From positions 6,923,501 through 6,987,500 of the forward strand of contig JALDNG010000008.1 of assembly GCA_024349245.1 (NCBI GenBank): a DNA stretch of 64,000 nucleotides. Direction: 5' to 3'. A program made the position numbers and the translations under genes. The DNA comes from Neodontobutis hainanensis. Its lineage: Eukaryota > Chordata > Actinopteri > Gobiiformes > Odontobutidae. Within the stretch, counting starts at the first letter, position 1. Each line of letters starts with the position of its first letter. Of the stretch, positions 62,104 through 64,000 are shown one piece after another. Under the pieces are notes generated by a model, which did no database searches, had not been told where the DNA came from, and saw only the letters and a program-made list of their open reading frames with translations.

Positions 62104-62217
62104 AGAGTGGTTAGCATACCTGACTCACAGCAAGAAGGTCCTGGGTTCAATTCCCATCCAGGGCAGGGCCTTTCTGTGTGGAGTTTGCATGTTCTCCCCG
62201 TGTCTGTATAGATTTCC
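62104..62217 (+). repeat. tRNA-derived SINE-like fragment
   Basis: The fragment contains GTGGTTAGCATACCTGACTC, then a B-box-like GGTTCAATTCC at 62144-62154, then GGAGTTTGCATGTTCTCCCC and TGTCTG. This is a dispersed fish repeat with a pol III promoter-like head. It is a short, diverged copy without an evident tail. Confidence 0.55.
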
Positions 62218-64000
62218 CTACTACTTAAGACATGTACAACATAGAACTACAGAAGGAAATGAGCCAGGTAAACTATAGTCTGGTACAACTATCTCTGCTT
62301 CACCTTAATGTATGTTGTATGCTGTTCTAACAAAGAAAACAAATTTAAATTTACACAAAAACACAGTGCCCAAAACACAAAGATTTTTTATTTAATCAAG
62401 AACGCAGAGAGCTCAATCTATGAAAAGGCAAAATTTTGAATAAGGCCGAGGATAATTTTTTTTTTTTTTGTGGTTGTCATTTGCGGCACCAGGTCTGTTC
62501 TCGTGTAAACTGTCAAGAATCATCAGTAAAAACAATGACACAACAGCTGCATCCCAGAAGGCTATTGACTGTCGTCTACACACAGCAAGACAAATGGAAA
62601 AATACTGTTTATGTGAATGACAAACTAGTGTTATGTTAACACACTTTTACTATATATATATCCTGAGGTTTCAGAGATAATCACAATAATGACAGGTTTA
62701 TTTATGGATATTTTGCAGGAGGTTTGCCATGTCTTCTTGTGTAATACTGTAGCGTTAGTGTAACGATTCCTGTGACACCCAGTTTCTGAATGGATGAGAC
62801 ACCTATGTACCAAGTAACAGATGCAGAACCTGTGGGAACTGCCACAATGAAACACCAAGTGCCGTGAGGATAATCTACAAAAACAACCAGAGCATAGTTT
62901 TAGAAGAAAACACAAAAGAATGGATGTGATTCTTTAAAAACAATGCCATTACTCTCTGGTAACAGAATGGTTTCCTCTTCTCTGTTCCTGTTTTACAGCC
63001 AAGCAATGTACTTTAGAGATATAAGAAATGTAAAACTCTAATCCTTGTGGTTTATTTATCACTGAAGACATATTCTTCATTAGGAGCTGAGGGGGTTGTG
63101 GTCGCACGAATCTGGGCATCAAGTGGCTAAGTGATGAATGTGCTCTGGAGCTGTTTATTGGCCTAACAGAGCGACATTGTGATGATGACCGATGGACTCC
63201 AGAGAGCAGGGACAAGCAGCACTGAACTGACCTTGTTTCATACGTGGATAGAACAGGACACGTCTCACCTTCAGAAGCATGGCTTTGTTACTGGCTTTTA
63301 AAATTCACAGTAGTTACTCTGCCAATCCAACAGGATAATGACATTTGTTGATTGGTCATGTTGGTTGGTCAAGCACTGAGGCTTACCATTGTGTTACTGC
63401 TCCCTTAGCCGCTAGACTCTGATGCCTGTACTCATGGGCCACTAATTTGAACCATTGATCCAAAACTGTTCAGCAGCTTAACTCACTGGACATTATTACA
63501 CATTTTGATTTATATGGAACTGTGAGGCGACATGGTCAGAAGGTCAATTCTTTGGTCAGAGCATTACAGAAATTAGAAGACATAGAACTTGAAATATCTG
63601 TCAGTGTAACATTGACTTTATGACTAAGAGGCTCAAGTAAAATGGTGACAATATATCTTCCACAAGAATGCTTTGGCAGCAGCTTGTACTCACTACCTGT
63701 GAAAAAGAAATGAGCTCTGAATACAGAGTGGCCGCGCAGCCATTAACAGGACTCAGAAACAAGAGCGGCTATTAATCATTTTCAGTGATTCTCCAGCAGG
63801 CAATTTGTTCATTGAGTAATTTGGAGATGAAATGGATGGAAAATGAGGAGGAGGTGGGATAATGTGGCAAGGTAAAGGTGGGATCGGCATTTCACTTCTA
63901 AAGAGAGTTGGCACAGGGCTCGCACAACGCTGGCATGCTAAAATATTAATGTCCCGAGCTGTGAATATTCATGTGCGGTCGTCATCAGACGGTGGAGGAC
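62218..64000. other. non-coding sequence to the end of the window
   Basis: No exon, RNA gene or mobile element is supported. A T-run lies at 62457-62470. The cxadr first exon may lie beyond the window. Confidence 0.5.

Noticed and set aside
62104..62217. A functional tRNA gene
   Set aside because: A B-box-like motif is present, but no cloverleaf stems or anticodon arm could be drawn; it fits a SINE-type repeat.
63684..63712. Minus-strand TTTCTTTTTCACAG acceptor followed at once by GTGAGTA donor, as a cxadr first exon or microexon
   Set aside because: Only about 3-5 bases lie between the sites and no ATG or signal peptide is present.
1..64000. CRISPR arrays, operons, toxin-antitoxin or phage-like modules
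   Set aside because: The window is vertebrate nuclear DNA; no spaced palindromic repeats or prokaryotic gene organisation were seen.

Overview
The window is genomic DNA of a vertebrate, very probably a ray-finned (teleost) fish. It has interrupted genes with GT-AG introns, short exons, long non-coding stretches, dinucleotide microsatellites, a Ty3/gypsy element and a Tc1-like remnant of the kinds common in fish. Nothing prokaryotic is present: no operons, ribosome binding sites or CRISPR arrays.

Layout. (1) About 1.38-2.12 kb is a CpG-dense block ending in good splice donors, best read as an internal promoter and first exon. (2) From 3.1 to 26.1 kb on the + strand lie 15 coding exons for the C-terminal two thirds of AUTS2, a nuclear Polycomb-associated activator. 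They include the PPPY motif, the histidine-rich HX repeat and the conserved AUTS2 core. The reading frame breaks twice, once in the exon at 17.3 kb and once in the last exon at 25.28 kb. (3) 26.1-34.7 kb is intergenic and holds no gene I can support. (4) From about 34.7 to 45.5 kb on the - strand lies cxadr, the coxsackievirus and adenovirus receptor homologue (a host tight-junction Ig protein). Six exons cover both Ig domains, the transmembrane segment and a tail ending in the PDZ ligand GSIV. The signal-peptide exon was not found. (5) At 46.2-50.5 kb a Ty3/gypsy LTR retrotransposon sits in cxadr intron 1, in the same orientation as the gene. (6) 51.1-64 kb is intron or 5' flank of cxadr with repeat debris (a retroelement tail, a CA microsatellite, a Tc1-like transposase remnant and a tRNA-derived SINE fragment).

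The two genes are convergent (tail to tail), with about 10.7 kb between their stop codons. They have no known joint function; the arrangement is a matter of synteny.

The most unusual structure is around the retrotransposon. A 545-bp piece of host sequence occurs on both sides of it at about 99% identity, the outer end of the 5' LTR is missing, and the junction has 3-bp microhomology. This looks like an element-bearing allele joined to an empty allele, either by rearrangement or by a haplotype-merge error in the assembly. The retroelement also carries several frameshifts although its two LTRs are about 98% alike. Together with the two frame breaks in auts2, this makes uncorrected indels in the assembly a serious possibility. 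I found no convincing undescribed biological system.
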